Source: CAZRWH01 sp964603905 (lineage in GTDB: Bacteria; Patescibacteriota; Gracilibacteria; UBA1369; UBA12470). Taken from it: 7,150 nucleotides of DNA. The stretch lies in the NCBI GenBank assembly GCA_964603905.1, contig CAZRWH010000047.1, forward strand, positions 1-7,150, in the 5' to 3' direction. The notes under the pieces were generated by a model, which was not told the origin of the DNA, made no database searches, and saw only the letters and a list, made by a program, of their open reading frames with translations. The translations under genes were made by a program, and so were the position numbers. Positions 1 to 5,369 of the stretch are shown here, piece after piece (the first letter of the stretch is position 1; every line of letters starts with the position of its first letter).

Positions 1-710
1 GCACTAACACTTGTAACATCATCGTCATCATCAAGGGTTTCCATAAGGCGAATAACCCTTTTTTCAGTTGTTTCGTCGTCGATTTTGACTGTGTTTTTCG
101 GTATAAACGTAAGTTCTTGGGAAGTTACGTTGAATCCAGCCTCACGCAGGTTTTTTGCAACGGTGCTGAGGTTTGAAACCGATGTGTAAATTTGCATCAT
201 GCCTTCATCGATATCCAGGTCGTCAGCTCCTGCATCAATAGCCATGAGTTCAGCTTCGTCTTGGTCCATCTCTCCAATTTCAGTTGAGATTAACCCTTTT
301 TGCTCAAACATCCACGCAACGCAACCGTTTTCACCAAGACTTCCTCCACTTTTTGTAAGGATAGACCTGACATTAGATACGGTGCGGTTCTTGTTGTCGG
401 TAATACATTGAATCAAAAAGGCAACACCAGCCGGTCCGTATCCTTCGTAAGTCACTTCCATAAGTTGAGCTGCGTTTTTGTCTTCTCCTGTACCTTTCTT
501 GATCGCACGATCGATATTTACATTAGGTGTGTTGTCAGCTTTTGCATTGTCGATCGCAAGCCTGAGAGATGGGTTCATGTCAGGGTCTCCGCCTCCATCA
601 CGAGCAGCGATTTGGATTAGTTTCGCATGCCGAGTGAAAATCTTTCCGCGTTTTGCATCTGCAGCACCTTTTTTGTGTCTAATCGAGTGCCATTTACTGT
701 GTCCTGACAT
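1..710 (-). CDS. yebC: YebC/PmpR (TACO1) family regulator, C-terminus cut by window edge
   Basis: The reverse strand encodes 236 visible residues without a stop. The reading opens with MSGHSKWHSIRHKKGAADAK, the hallmark N-terminus of the YebC family. The middle motifs (EVTYEGYGPAG, NRTVSNVRS, GCVAWMFEQKG) and the acidic tail LDDDDDVTSVS also match. Family members are about 240-250 residues, so only a few residues are missing beyond base 1. The family was described as DNA-binding transcriptional regulators. More recent work on bacterial YebC and mitochondrial TACO1 points to a ribosome-associated role in translating difficult (for example proline-rich) sequences. It acts in the cytoplasm. The start at 710 is fixed by the conserved MSGHSKW. 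No Shine-Dalgarno sequence precedes it, only an A/T-rich leader. A perfect TATAAT lies upstream. It is transcribed divergently from the unknown gene at 837. Gene identity is near certain; the exact molecular role here is inferred from the family. Confidence 0.97.
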   Translation of the reverse strand, partial: MSGHSKWHSIRHKKGAADAKRGKIFTRHAKLIQIAARDGGGDPDMNPSLRLAIDNAKADNTPNVNIDRAIKKGTGEDKNAAQLMEVTYEGYGPAGVAFLIQCITDNKNRTVSNVRSILTKSGGSLGENGCVAWMFEQKGLISTEIGEMDQDEAELMAIDAGADDLDIDEGMMQIYTSVSNLSTVAKNLREAGFNVTSQELTFIPKNTVKIDDETTEKRVIRLMETLDDDDDVTSVS

Positions 711-743
711 ATTTTTAAAAATTTAAAAGAATAAAGCAGGGGT

Positions 744-772
744 ATTATAGTACGAAACGAAACAAAACCCAA
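744..772 (-). promoter_or_regulatory. Leftward sigma-70-type promoter for yebC
   Basis: On the reverse strand a perfect TATAAT (749-744) follows a TTGGGT -35-like box (772-767, 3 of 6 matches to TTGACA) with a 17-nt spacer. The predicted start lies near 737, about 27 nt ahead of the ATG at 710. It stands back to back with the rightward promoter at 776. Motif match only; not tested. Confidence 0.65.
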
Positions 773-775
773 AGC

Positions 776-804
776 TTGACAAAACCTCGTTATACAGCTA
801 GGAT
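776..804 (+). promoter_or_regulatory. Rightward sigma-70-type promoter for the 837-2377 gene pair
   Basis: A perfect TTGACA (776-781) is followed after exactly 17 nt by TAGGAT (799-804, 4 of 6 matches to TATAAT). The predicted start near 811 gives a leader of about 26 nt before the ATG at 837. The -35 box is only 3 bp from the -35-like box of the divergent yebC promoter, so the two probably compete for or share regulation. Confidence 0.7.
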
Positions 805-836
805 AGCCGCCTTTAATAAGTAATGAGTTAGGTAAT

Positions 837-1715
837 ATGACAGGACATAAAAGATTAGAAGCGGTAGATAGCATGCCATTATTGGAAGCACTTGCAGCTG
901 AACAGTATCAAGAGGCATTAGGGGTTATTGAAAAAACTAATGGATTTAATCGTGAGATAGGAGAGTCGTTCCTGGGTCAGCACCACCAGGTAAGAGCCCT
1001 GGACCACCCTCCATTAAGTTTGGAGCAAGTGCAGAAAGCGCTAAATATGCTTACGCCACAACAGGCTGAAATTGTAGGAATGATGAAATGCCCTGTTTTA
1101 CAGCTAATACCTGTTACTACAGTATATCGTTATAATCTGGCATTTAGTGAAAGCAATTTTGAAAGAAATAGATATATTCTTTCAGATATTAATAACGAGT
1201 CTGTTTACGAAGCTGGTATGGCATCAGGCGATCCAGAAGAACCTTGGCGGAATGATATGCTTAACGTGATTGTTGGTTGGAAAGTGGCTGTAACTGAAGG
1301 AGAATTAGCACCTAGCTCGATTGAAGGGGATAACTTAGAATTGCCCTTAGAGGAAAGACATCAAATTGTTAAAACAAAGTATGGTGAGGAAAATTTAATT
1401 GATTTAAGAAGGATGTTCGTTTTGATGATGCACTCAATTCAAAAAGACAAATTTATTGATGATATAAGGTCAGAAGGCGGGACAACTACAATTATAGATA
1501 TAACAGAAGGTGAAAAATCTTATAGATTTCCTGAAAAGAGGATGGCTAGATGCATGGCAACTGTTGATGAAACACAGGGGGCTCCCCTCTGGTACGTTCG
1601 TCTGTTTGGGATTAATCCAGATGAAGTTGAACCAATCGCTAGATTTCGTCTGTCAGTAGAAACACCAACAATTTTTAATATAAAACCATCAGGTATAAAT
1701 AGCCCTTATTTTTAA
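837..1715 (+). CDS. Uncharacterised 292-residue protein, first gene of a two-gene unit
   Basis: I do not recognise a named family. The product is soluble, with no signal peptide or membrane segment. The N-terminal 90 residues are helical, with LSLEQVQKALNMLTPQQAEI at 60-79 followed by CPVLQLIPVT. A middle part contains VIVGWKVAVTEGEL. A later helix with RRMFVLMMHSIQKDKFID near 193-210 is followed by a C-terminal portion ending ARFRLSVETPTIF. From memory, this order of blocks resembles an unnamed group of roughly 300-residue proteins present in several copies in Peregrinibacteria-type genomes; that is unverified. The ATG at 837 is chosen because it lies just behind a good promoter, with a weak AGG 4 nt upstream. 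A later ATG at 873 is possible. The next gene starts 11 nt after the stop, so the two are probably cotranscribed. The coding call is strong; function is unknown. Confidence 0.85.
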   Translation: MTGHKRLEAVDSMPLLEALAAEQYQEALGVIEKTNGFNREIGESFLGQHHQVRALDHPPLSLEQVQKALNMLTPQQAEIVGMMKCPVLQLIPVTTVYRYNLAFSESNFERNRYILSDINNESVYEAGMASGDPEEPWRNDMLNVIVGWKVAVTEGELAPSSIEGDNLELPLEERHQIVKTKYGEENLIDLRRMFVLMMHSIQKDKFIDDIRSEGGTTTIIDITEGEKSYRFPEKRMARCMATVDETQGAPLWYVRLFGINPDEVEPIARFRLSVETPTIFNIKPSGINSPYF

Positions 1716-1726
1716 TACATCTAGAA

Positions 1727-2377
1727 ATGACCCAGCCAGAAAATCAATCAGGATCGGACCTAATTCTTTATCCGGAACTTGAAGAAAAAAGAGAAGCGAT
1801 AGAAGCTGTAATCGCAGGAATGGATCCAGAAATTGGAGAAGGAATAGTAAGCTTGTTGAACATGCTATTGGAAGATAATTTAGACGAAGAATGCACAAGA
1901 ATAATTGACGAATATATCTTGATTGAACCAGGTGATGCTCAATTTGAAAAAGCTAGAAAAGCACTAGGTATAGCAGGTCTTGTGGTAAGCGAATCGGATG
2001 ACGCTTTTGAACTTATGGATGAGAGACTGATAGACGTTTTGGTTGATGCATCGTCACTAATGATGGGGCTTAAAGCGGAAGACTTAACTCGTTACGAGTA
2101 CACAGATTATCATGGATATATCCGTGCAGTTAAAGAAGGTATGAAAGAAGATTGGAGGTTCACCGAATACGACGGGATTAACGAAGATGAGGGTTACAAC
2201 ATAGACCAAGTCTTCAACGCTTACAGAGAACTACGAAAAGCTGTTAATCAGATGATTGCAGAGACACAAAGATTGCTTGACGTGAAAGTTGAAGTAGTTG
2301 AAGAAAAACCAGGGCTAGATCTTCAGCACGATGATATAGATGACTGGATGGAAAGAATGGACGGGCCACTTTACTAA
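1727..2377 (+). CDS. Uncharacterised acidic 216-residue protein, second gene of the unit
   Basis: No family is recognised. The protein is strongly acidic and predominantly helical, without signal peptide or membrane segments. The first half carries helix-rich stretches (REAIEAVIAGMDPEIGEGIV, then LLNMLLEDNLDEECTRIIDE). The C-terminal third holds an amphipathic helix (FNAYRELRKAVNQMIAETQR) followed by an acidic tail with HDDIDDWMERMDGPLY. It contains a single cysteine, near residue 56. The start is the first ATG after the upstream stop, 11 nt away. No Shine-Dalgarno sequence is present, so translation may depend on coupling to the upstream gene. The spacing suggests that it works with the 837-1715 product, possibly as a partner protein, but nothing in the sequence shows this directly. 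A separate promoter follows it, so the unit probably ends here even though no hairpin terminator is seen. Confidence 0.83.
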   Translation: MTQPENQSGSDLILYPELEEKREAIEAVIAGMDPEIGEGIVSLLNMLLEDNLDEECTRIIDEYILIEPGDAQFEKARKALGIAGLVVSESDDAFELMDERLIDVLVDASSLMMGLKAEDLTRYEYTDYHGYIRAVKEGMKEDWRFTEYDGINEDEGYNIDQVFNAYRELRKAVNQMIAETQRLLDVKVEVVEEKPGLDLQHDDIDDWMERMDGPLY

Positions 2378-2384
2378 AAATCTA

Positions 2385-2412
2385 TTGCGAAAAATTTTTA
2401 AGTGAATATAAT
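2385..2412 (+). promoter_or_regulatory. Rightward promoter for the 2448-2873 gene
   Basis: TTGCGA (2385-2390, 4 of 6 matches to TTGACA) is followed after 16 nt by a perfect TATAAT (2407-2412). The predicted start near 2419 leaves a leader of about 29 A/T-rich bases with no Shine-Dalgarno sequence before the ATG at 2448. It suggests that the third unknown gene can be expressed apart from the 837-2377 pair. Confidence 0.6.
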
Positions 2413-2447
2413 CGGCATTCATACGTTTTTTTATTGCAAAAATTAAT

Positions 2448-2873
2448 ATGCAAATAATCCAGGTAGACTACTTAAGTCGGGAGCAAATAATGGTCGATAT
2501 GGAAATCGAAGACCGGGCTTTGGCAGAGGAACTTAATGAGAAACCACATGTCAGAGCATTGATCGAACTGATCATATATTTTGCAATGCATTCTCAGGAT
2601 AGCGATTGGAGAACTTTCATTAAAAATCATGATCAGGAACTTTTTAGCAAGGGATTAGAAAAAGGATTTATTAGAGAGTTTATGGATATAATGTATCCGG
2701 ATGATGACGAGGATGATCCAGCGATTTTAAGATGGGCAAAGACAGCTTTTGAAAGAAGTATCGAAGTTAGATCTCCAAAGCCAATTCCGATGCCAAAGGA
2801 AACAGATCCAGAGCTAGCAGAGATAAGACAATCTATCGGATTGCGACTGCCACCGTTTAGAGCACAAATATAA
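2448..2873 (+). CDS. Uncharacterised acidic 141-residue protein
   Basis: No family is recognised. The protein is small, soluble and probably mostly helical. An aliphatic helix lies at about 35-47 (VRALIELIIYFAM), followed by SDWRTFIKNHDQELF, then a conspicuous acidic run YPDDDEDDP at 83-91. The C-terminal tail is proline-rich (SPKPIPMPKE, then LRLPPFRAQ). There is no signal peptide. The ATG at 2448 is the first in frame after a plausible promoter; ATGs at 2490 and 2499 would remove 14 or 17 residues and cannot be excluded. The gene has its own promoter and ends 4 bp from the stop codon of the convergent malic enzyme gene. With no hairpin between them, the transcripts may overlap. The acidic style resembles the 1727-2377 product, but I see no clear sequence similarity between them. 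Confidence 0.78.
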   Translation: MQIIQVDYLSREQIMVDMEIEDRALAEELNEKPHVRALIELIIYFAMHSQDSDWRTFIKNHDQELFSKGLEKGFIREFMDIMYPDDDEDDPAILRWAKTAFERSIEVRSPKPIPMPKETDPELAEIRQSIGLRLPPFRAQI

Positions 2874-2877
2874 ACTT

Positions 2878-3999
2878 CTATAAAACCGCGTTTGCCACCG
2901 TTTCAGCCACGCCAGGATCAAATATAGAAGGGATAATCTTATCCGGAGAAGGTGAGTCAACCATAGAAGCCAATGCCTCGGCAGCGGCTATTTTCATTTC
3001 GGTTGTAATAGACTGGACCCTGTTATCCAGTGCTCCGCGGAAAACCCCAGGGAACGCTAGTGCATTGTTAACTTGGTTTGGATAGTCGCTTCTTCCGGTT
3101 GCGACAACCTTGGCTCCAGCCTCAAGCGCATCTTCCGGCATTATTTCAGGGATCGGATTGGACATCGCCATAACGATTGGATCCGGTGCCATTGAACGAA
3201 CCATCTCTTTTGTAACGATATTAGGGGCAGAAATCCCGATGAATATGTCGCTACCTTCCATTACGTCTGCAAGTGATCCATCAGCACCTCCAACAAGATC
3301 AACCAGCTTATCTTTTACGTCGTTCATTCGTTCTCTACCTCTGTTAAGAGCTCCACGACTGTCGCAGACTACAATATTTTCAAATCCATAAGCCTTAAGA
3401 AGTTTCGCAATAGCAACTCCGGCAGCACCAGCTCCGCTAAGAACGATTTTTGGATCAGACTTCTCGGTGATTTTCAAAGCATTTATCAGCGCAGCCAAAA
3501 CAACAATCGCAGTTCCGTGCTGATCATCATGAAAAACAGGTATATCAAGAATCTCATCAAGCCTCTCCTCGATCTCAAAACATCTCGGCGAAGAAATATC
3601 CTCGAGGTTAATCCCTCCAAATTGAGGAGCAATGTTTTTTACAGTAGAAATAATCTCTTCAACATCATTGGTATCCAGGCAAATCGGAATGGCATCAACC
3701 CCTGCAAACTCTTTGAAAAGAAGAGCTTTGCCCTCCATGACAGGATAACCGGCAAGTCCGCCGATATCTCCTAGCCCCAAAACTGCAGAACCGTCAGTGA
3801 TAACAGCAACCATATTACCTTTTGGCGTAAGTTCATAAGCCGCCTCGGCATCTTTTGCGATAACTCTGCAAGGTTCAGCAACTCCCGGCGTATAAAAAAG
3901 ACTCAGCTCATCCTGGTTTGTGACAGGTACTTTTGAGCAAACTTCGATTTTGCCTTTGTGTTTTTTATGTTCCTCGAGAGATCTTTCGTCAAAATTCAT
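2878..3999 (-). CDS. Malic enzyme, single-domain NAD-type (malate dehydrogenase, oxaloacetate-decarboxylating)
   Basis: The enzyme oxidatively decarboxylates L-malate to pyruvate and CO2, reducing NAD(P), in the cytoplasm. The 373 residues match the short bacterial form, without the phosphotransacetylase-like C-terminal domain of MaeB. Visible landmarks are the catalytic tyrosine in YTPGVAEPC (Y36), the catalytic lysine in VMEGKALLFK (K91), metal ligands in NLEDI (E133, D134) and HDDQHGTA (158-159), the Rossmann loop SGAGAAG (188-194), and SNPIPEI and TGRSDYPNQVNN in the C-terminal half. An aspartate (D213) at the end of the second Rossmann strand favours NAD over NADP by family knowledge; this is an inference. 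The start at 3999 overlaps the stop of the small lipoprotein gene in an ATGA junction, suggesting translational coupling, as there is no Shine-Dalgarno sequence. The gene converges with 2448-2873. All key residues are present, so it should be active. Confidence 0.97.
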   Translation of the reverse strand: MNFDERSLEEHKKHKGKIEVCSKVPVTNQDELSLFYTPGVAEPCRVIAKDAEAAYELTPKGNMVAVITDGSAVLGLGDIGGLAGYPVMEGKALLFKEFAGVDAIPICLDTNDVEEIISTVKNIAPQFGGINLEDISSPRCFEIEERLDEILDIPVFHDDQHGTAIVVLAALINALKITEKSDPKIVLSGAGAAGVAIAKLLKAYGFENIVVCDSRGALNRGRERMNDVKDKLVDLVGGADGSLADVMEGSDIFIGISAPNIVTKEMVRSMAPDPIVMAMSNPIPEIMPEDALEAGAKVVATGRSDYPNQVNNALAFPGVFRGALDNRVQSITTEMKIAAAEALASMVDSPSPDKIIPSIFDPGVAETVANAVL

Positions 4000-4199
4000 A
4001 AATTGGAAACGTTAGTCATTAGGTTATCTACGGCATTGGTAGTTATATCATAATTCATAGCTTCCCCATGAGTAAAAAACTCATCAATCGACTGATTTCC
4101 CTCAAGTGGCGGGGAAACTGGATCTCGAAGTTGATATTCGCTTTGGGCACATCCCGGCAAGAATATCAGAAGTGAAACAAGAAAAATTCTAAAAATCAT
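3996..4199 (-). CDS. Small putative lipoprotein, 67 residues, overlapping the malic enzyme gene
   Basis: The product starts MIFRIFLVSLLIFLPGCAQS: a short basic start, a hydrophobic stretch and a lipobox-like LPGC with the cysteine at residue 17. Proline at -2 is not the commonest residue but is tolerable. The mature part would be only about 50 polar residues with no recognised domain. Support for a real gene comes from the lipoprotein signal, a perfect -10 box 26 nt upstream of the start, and the ATGA overlap with malic enzyme, which makes it the first gene of that transcript. Its TGA stop is the only one among the genes seen here. Alternatively this is only a leader region giving translational coupling. 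The function is unknown, and a link between a membrane-anchored peptide and a cytosolic malate enzyme is not established. Confidence 0.62.
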   Translation of the reverse strand: MIFRIFLVSLLIFLPGCAQSEYQLRDPVSPPLEGNQSIDEFFTHGEAMNYDITTNAVDNLMTNVSNL

Positions 4200-4225
4200 A
4201 ACAAAATGTTAATATTCATTTAGAA

Positions 4226-4254
4226 ATTATATTCTAAAAACAAAAACATGGGAA
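4226..4254 (-). promoter_or_regulatory. Leftward promoter for lipoprotein-malic enzyme transcript
   Basis: The reverse strand shows TTCCCA (4254-4249, 4 of 6 matches to TTGACA), a 17-nt spacer, and a perfect TATAAT (4231-4226). The predicted start near 4219 is about 20 nt ahead of the ATG at 4199. The -35 box lies on the first codons of the divergent gene starting at 4248. Confidence 0.6.
4228..4233 (+). promoter_or_regulatory. Possible rightward -10 element for gene 4248
   Basis: TATATT (5 of 6 matches to TATAAT) lies 14 nt before the ATG at 4248 and overlaps the leftward -10 on the opposite strand, as in a symmetric bidirectional promoter. No convincing -35 box is found 16-18 nt upstream, so the call is tentative. 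Confidence 0.3.
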
Positions 4255-4766
4255 TTTTTCGAAAAATGATAGATGCAATGATGAGCATTAAACGTCCTGA
4301 GCCAGGAACGCCTGTTCTTCCTGCAGAAGAAGTAAAAAAAGCTGTTCTAGCTGCAAATCGCGAAACAGCCCCATACCAAATTCGTGACGGAAAAGCGGAA
4401 GGAGTAGATTTGATCGCAGAATGGAAAATAGTTGACGCAAAATGGTATGAAATCTTCGCAAAGGCCGGTAAAAAAGACACATTCAAAATCGAAATGACAC
4501 TAGACCCTGAAAAAAACGAAGTGCGCGCAGTCGACAAACGCTTCACAGTCGAATGGAAAGCTGGAATCCCAACAATCTCAGCTTCAGTAAAAGCCTTCAA
4601 AGGACAGCAACAATCAGTAGAATTCGGTACAGCATATGCATTCACGGAGGAACTCCGCCCTGGAGAGGTCTACAACTACAGATTCTCAACAAAAGAGCTT
4701 AAAACACCAATCCAAGACGCAGTTACAAAAGCTGGATGGGTTTATAGAGGGGTGGTTAAGGCTTAA
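4248..4766 (+). CDS. Conserved uncharacterised 172-residue protein
   Basis: The protein is soluble, with no signal peptide or membrane segment. It contains long ordered motifs: LPAEEVKKAVLAANRETAPY (24-43), then RDGKAEGVDLIAEWKIVDAK (46-65) followed by WYEIF, RAVDKRFTVEWKAG (93-106), and FGTAYAFTEELRPGEVYNYR (126-145) followed by FSTKELKTPIQDAVTKAGW. From memory this pattern occurs in an unnamed protein family widespread in Proteobacteria and other bacteria, to which I can attach no verified function or domain number. Such strong conservation across phyla would suggest horizontal spread or an ancient family, which a search would settle. The ATG at 4248 is the only sensible start: the conserved region begins soon after, and the leader is A-rich (CTAAAAACAAAAAC) without Shine-Dalgarno. 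The stop is in the same reading frame as the membrane gene at 4830, with 21 sense codons between them. Confidence 0.88.
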   Translation: MGIFRKMIDAMMSIKRPEPGTPVLPAEEVKKAVLAANRETAPYQIRDGKAEGVDLIAEWKIVDAKWYEIFAKAGKKDTFKIEMTLDPEKNEVRAVDKRFTVEWKAGIPTISASVKAFKGQQQSVEFGTAYAFTEELRPGEVYNYRFSTKELKTPIQDAVTKAGWVYRGVVKA

Positions 4767-4791
4767 GACTTCAGGTATAAGAAAATCATCC

Positions 4792-4826
4792 CACTGTTCA
4801 CTGTCCACTATTCATTGTCCACTAAA
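4792..4826 (+). repeat. Degenerate heptanucleotide tandem array (5 units, CAYTRTY type)
   Basis: Five consecutive 7-bp units read CACTGTT, CACTGTC, CACTATT, CATTGTC, CACTAAA; the last is partly degenerate. The array ends 3 bp before the ATG of the membrane gene at 4830 and therefore occupies its leader. Period 7 is not a multiple of 3, so copy-number change would alter spacing and the frame of any upstream read-through. A related array, in inverted orientation, follows that gene. Confidence 0.8.
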
Positions 4827-4829
4827 AAC

Positions 4830-5162
4830 ATGGAAATAATCCTAAAAAGTCTCGCCTCAGCAGGTGTCACAGCGATCATCCTGCTTATTGCACAATATTC
4901 AGGTCCAAAACTTGCAGGAGCAATTGGAGGAATTCCAATCGTATTTGCGATTTCGTATGTCCTAATCACAATGGCTGATAAAACAGCATCAAAAGAGTTT
5001 CTTGTGGGTGGGATTTACGGTGCGATTGCGGCAATTTTCTTTAGTGTTGTTTTGATCTGGTTCAACAGTAAATTCCCAGAGCATCATTGGATTTCATTCG
5101 CGGTTGCGTATGTTCTTTGTTTCTTTTTGGCTTTTGGAATCGTTCAAATCACGACGAAATAG
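4830..5162 (+). CDS. Small four-helix membrane protein, GlpM/DUF3147-like
   Basis: The 110-residue product has four predicted membrane helices, at about 3-22, 28-47, 58-78 and 86-107, with almost nothing outside the membrane. Length, helix spacing, and the pattern of a helix-2 start GAIGGIPIVFAISYVL followed by a short polar loop (ADKTASKE) resemble the GlpM/DUF3147 family. That family is named after a Pseudomonas gene linked to alginate production and glycerol metabolism, but its biochemical activity is unknown. The match is by eye and tentative. An in-frame TTG at 4815 would add five residues (MSTKN), but it lies inside the heptamer array. I prefer the ATG at 4830, which is preceded by the same CTAAAAAC motif found before gene 4248. 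The TAG stop is followed directly by another heptamer array. Confidence 0.8.
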   Translation: MEIILKSLASAGVTAIILLIAQYSGPKLAGAIGGIPIVFAISYVLITMADKTASKEFLVGGIYGAIAAIFFSVVLIWFNSKFPEHHWISFAVAYVLCFFLAFGIVQITTK

Positions 5163-5183
5163 ATAATAGATGACAGATTACAG
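5163..5183 (+). repeat. Heptanucleotide array, left of scaffold gap (3 units)
   Basis: Three 7-bp units ATAATAG, ATGACAG, ATTACAG start immediately after the TAG stop of the membrane gene and run into the N block. On the reverse strand they read CTGTAAT, CTGTCAT, CTATTAT, close to the CTGTYCA phase of the array at 4792. The two arrays are therefore inverted relative to each other. Confidence 0.75.
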
Positions 5184-5283
5184 NNNNNNNNNNNNNNNNN
5201 NNNNNNNNNNNNNNNNNNNNNNNNNNNNNNNNNNNNNNNNNNNNNNNNNNNNNNNNNNNNNNNNNNNNNNNNNNNNNNNNNNN
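5184..5283. other. Scaffold gap of exactly 100 N
   Basis: Exactly 100 N bases, the usual placeholder for a gap of unknown length, so true distance and content are not known. Both borders carry the same 16-mer AGATGACAGATTACAG, which indicates that the assembly broke in a repeat. Confidence 0.97.
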
Positions 5284-5299
5284 AGATGACAGATTACAG
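5284..5299 (+). repeat. Heptanucleotide array, right of scaffold gap
   Basis: AGATGACAGATTACAG is identical to bases 5168-5183 on the other side of the gap: two complete heptamers (ATGACAG, ATTACAG) and part of a third. It is either the continuation of one array or the same copy assembled twice at contig ends. Confidence 0.75.
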
Positions 5300-5324
5300 A
5301 AAATCGAATCTTTGCTGTCTGCCA

Positions 5325-5353
5325 GCTCAGGGAAGCGTCAGCGGTCCCAGAGC
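5325..5353. repeat. Imperfect inverted repeat / hairpin
   Basis: GCTCAGGGA and TCCCAGAGC form an 8-bp GC-rich stem with one A-A mismatch around an 11-nt loop. It is not followed by a T-tract on either strand, so it is not an obvious terminator. It sits in a 5300-5369 stretch without any gene call, downstream of the SLH gene's terminator. It could be a dispersed palindromic element or part of a structured RNA; neither is shown. Confidence 0.5.
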
Positions 5354-5369
5354 CATAAATAATCTGCTC

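Noticed and set aside
199..874. Open frames on both strands over yebC and its promoter region (199-411, 300-620, 478-726, 617-874)
   Set aside because: They lie opposite to or across a strongly conserved yebC gene or the promoter region, lack any family features, and are shadows of its codon pattern.
2378..2447. AAAAATTTTT at about 2390-2400 as a terminator of the 837-2377 unit
   Set aside because: It is an A/T-only palindrome with no GC stem or loop and lies within the spacer of a good promoter.
3110..3774. Rightward open frames opposite malic enzyme (3110-3391, 3517-3774)
   Set aside because: Malic enzyme shows all catalytic motifs on the other strand. These are low-complexity shadow frames without promoter or leader support.
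4220..4645. Leftward open frames opposite the 172-residue gene (4220-4645, 4288-4482)
   Set aside because: The rightward product has long ordered motifs typical of a conserved family. The antisense products are Ser/Phe/Leu-rich shadows.
4753..4781. Promoter for the membrane gene (TATAAG at 4776-4781)
   Set aside because: The -10-like box is acceptable, but the -35 position (TGGTTA) matches only 3 of 6, so it does not stand out from background in A/T-rich DNA.
4815..4829. TTG start giving MSTKN before the membrane protein
   Set aside because: The TTG lies within the heptamer array. The ATG at 4830 starts directly at the hydrophobic protein and is preceded by the same A-rich motif as its neighbour.
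4792..5299. CRISPR array
   Set aside because: Units are 7 bp, directly adjacent and degenerate, with no spacers and no cas genes.
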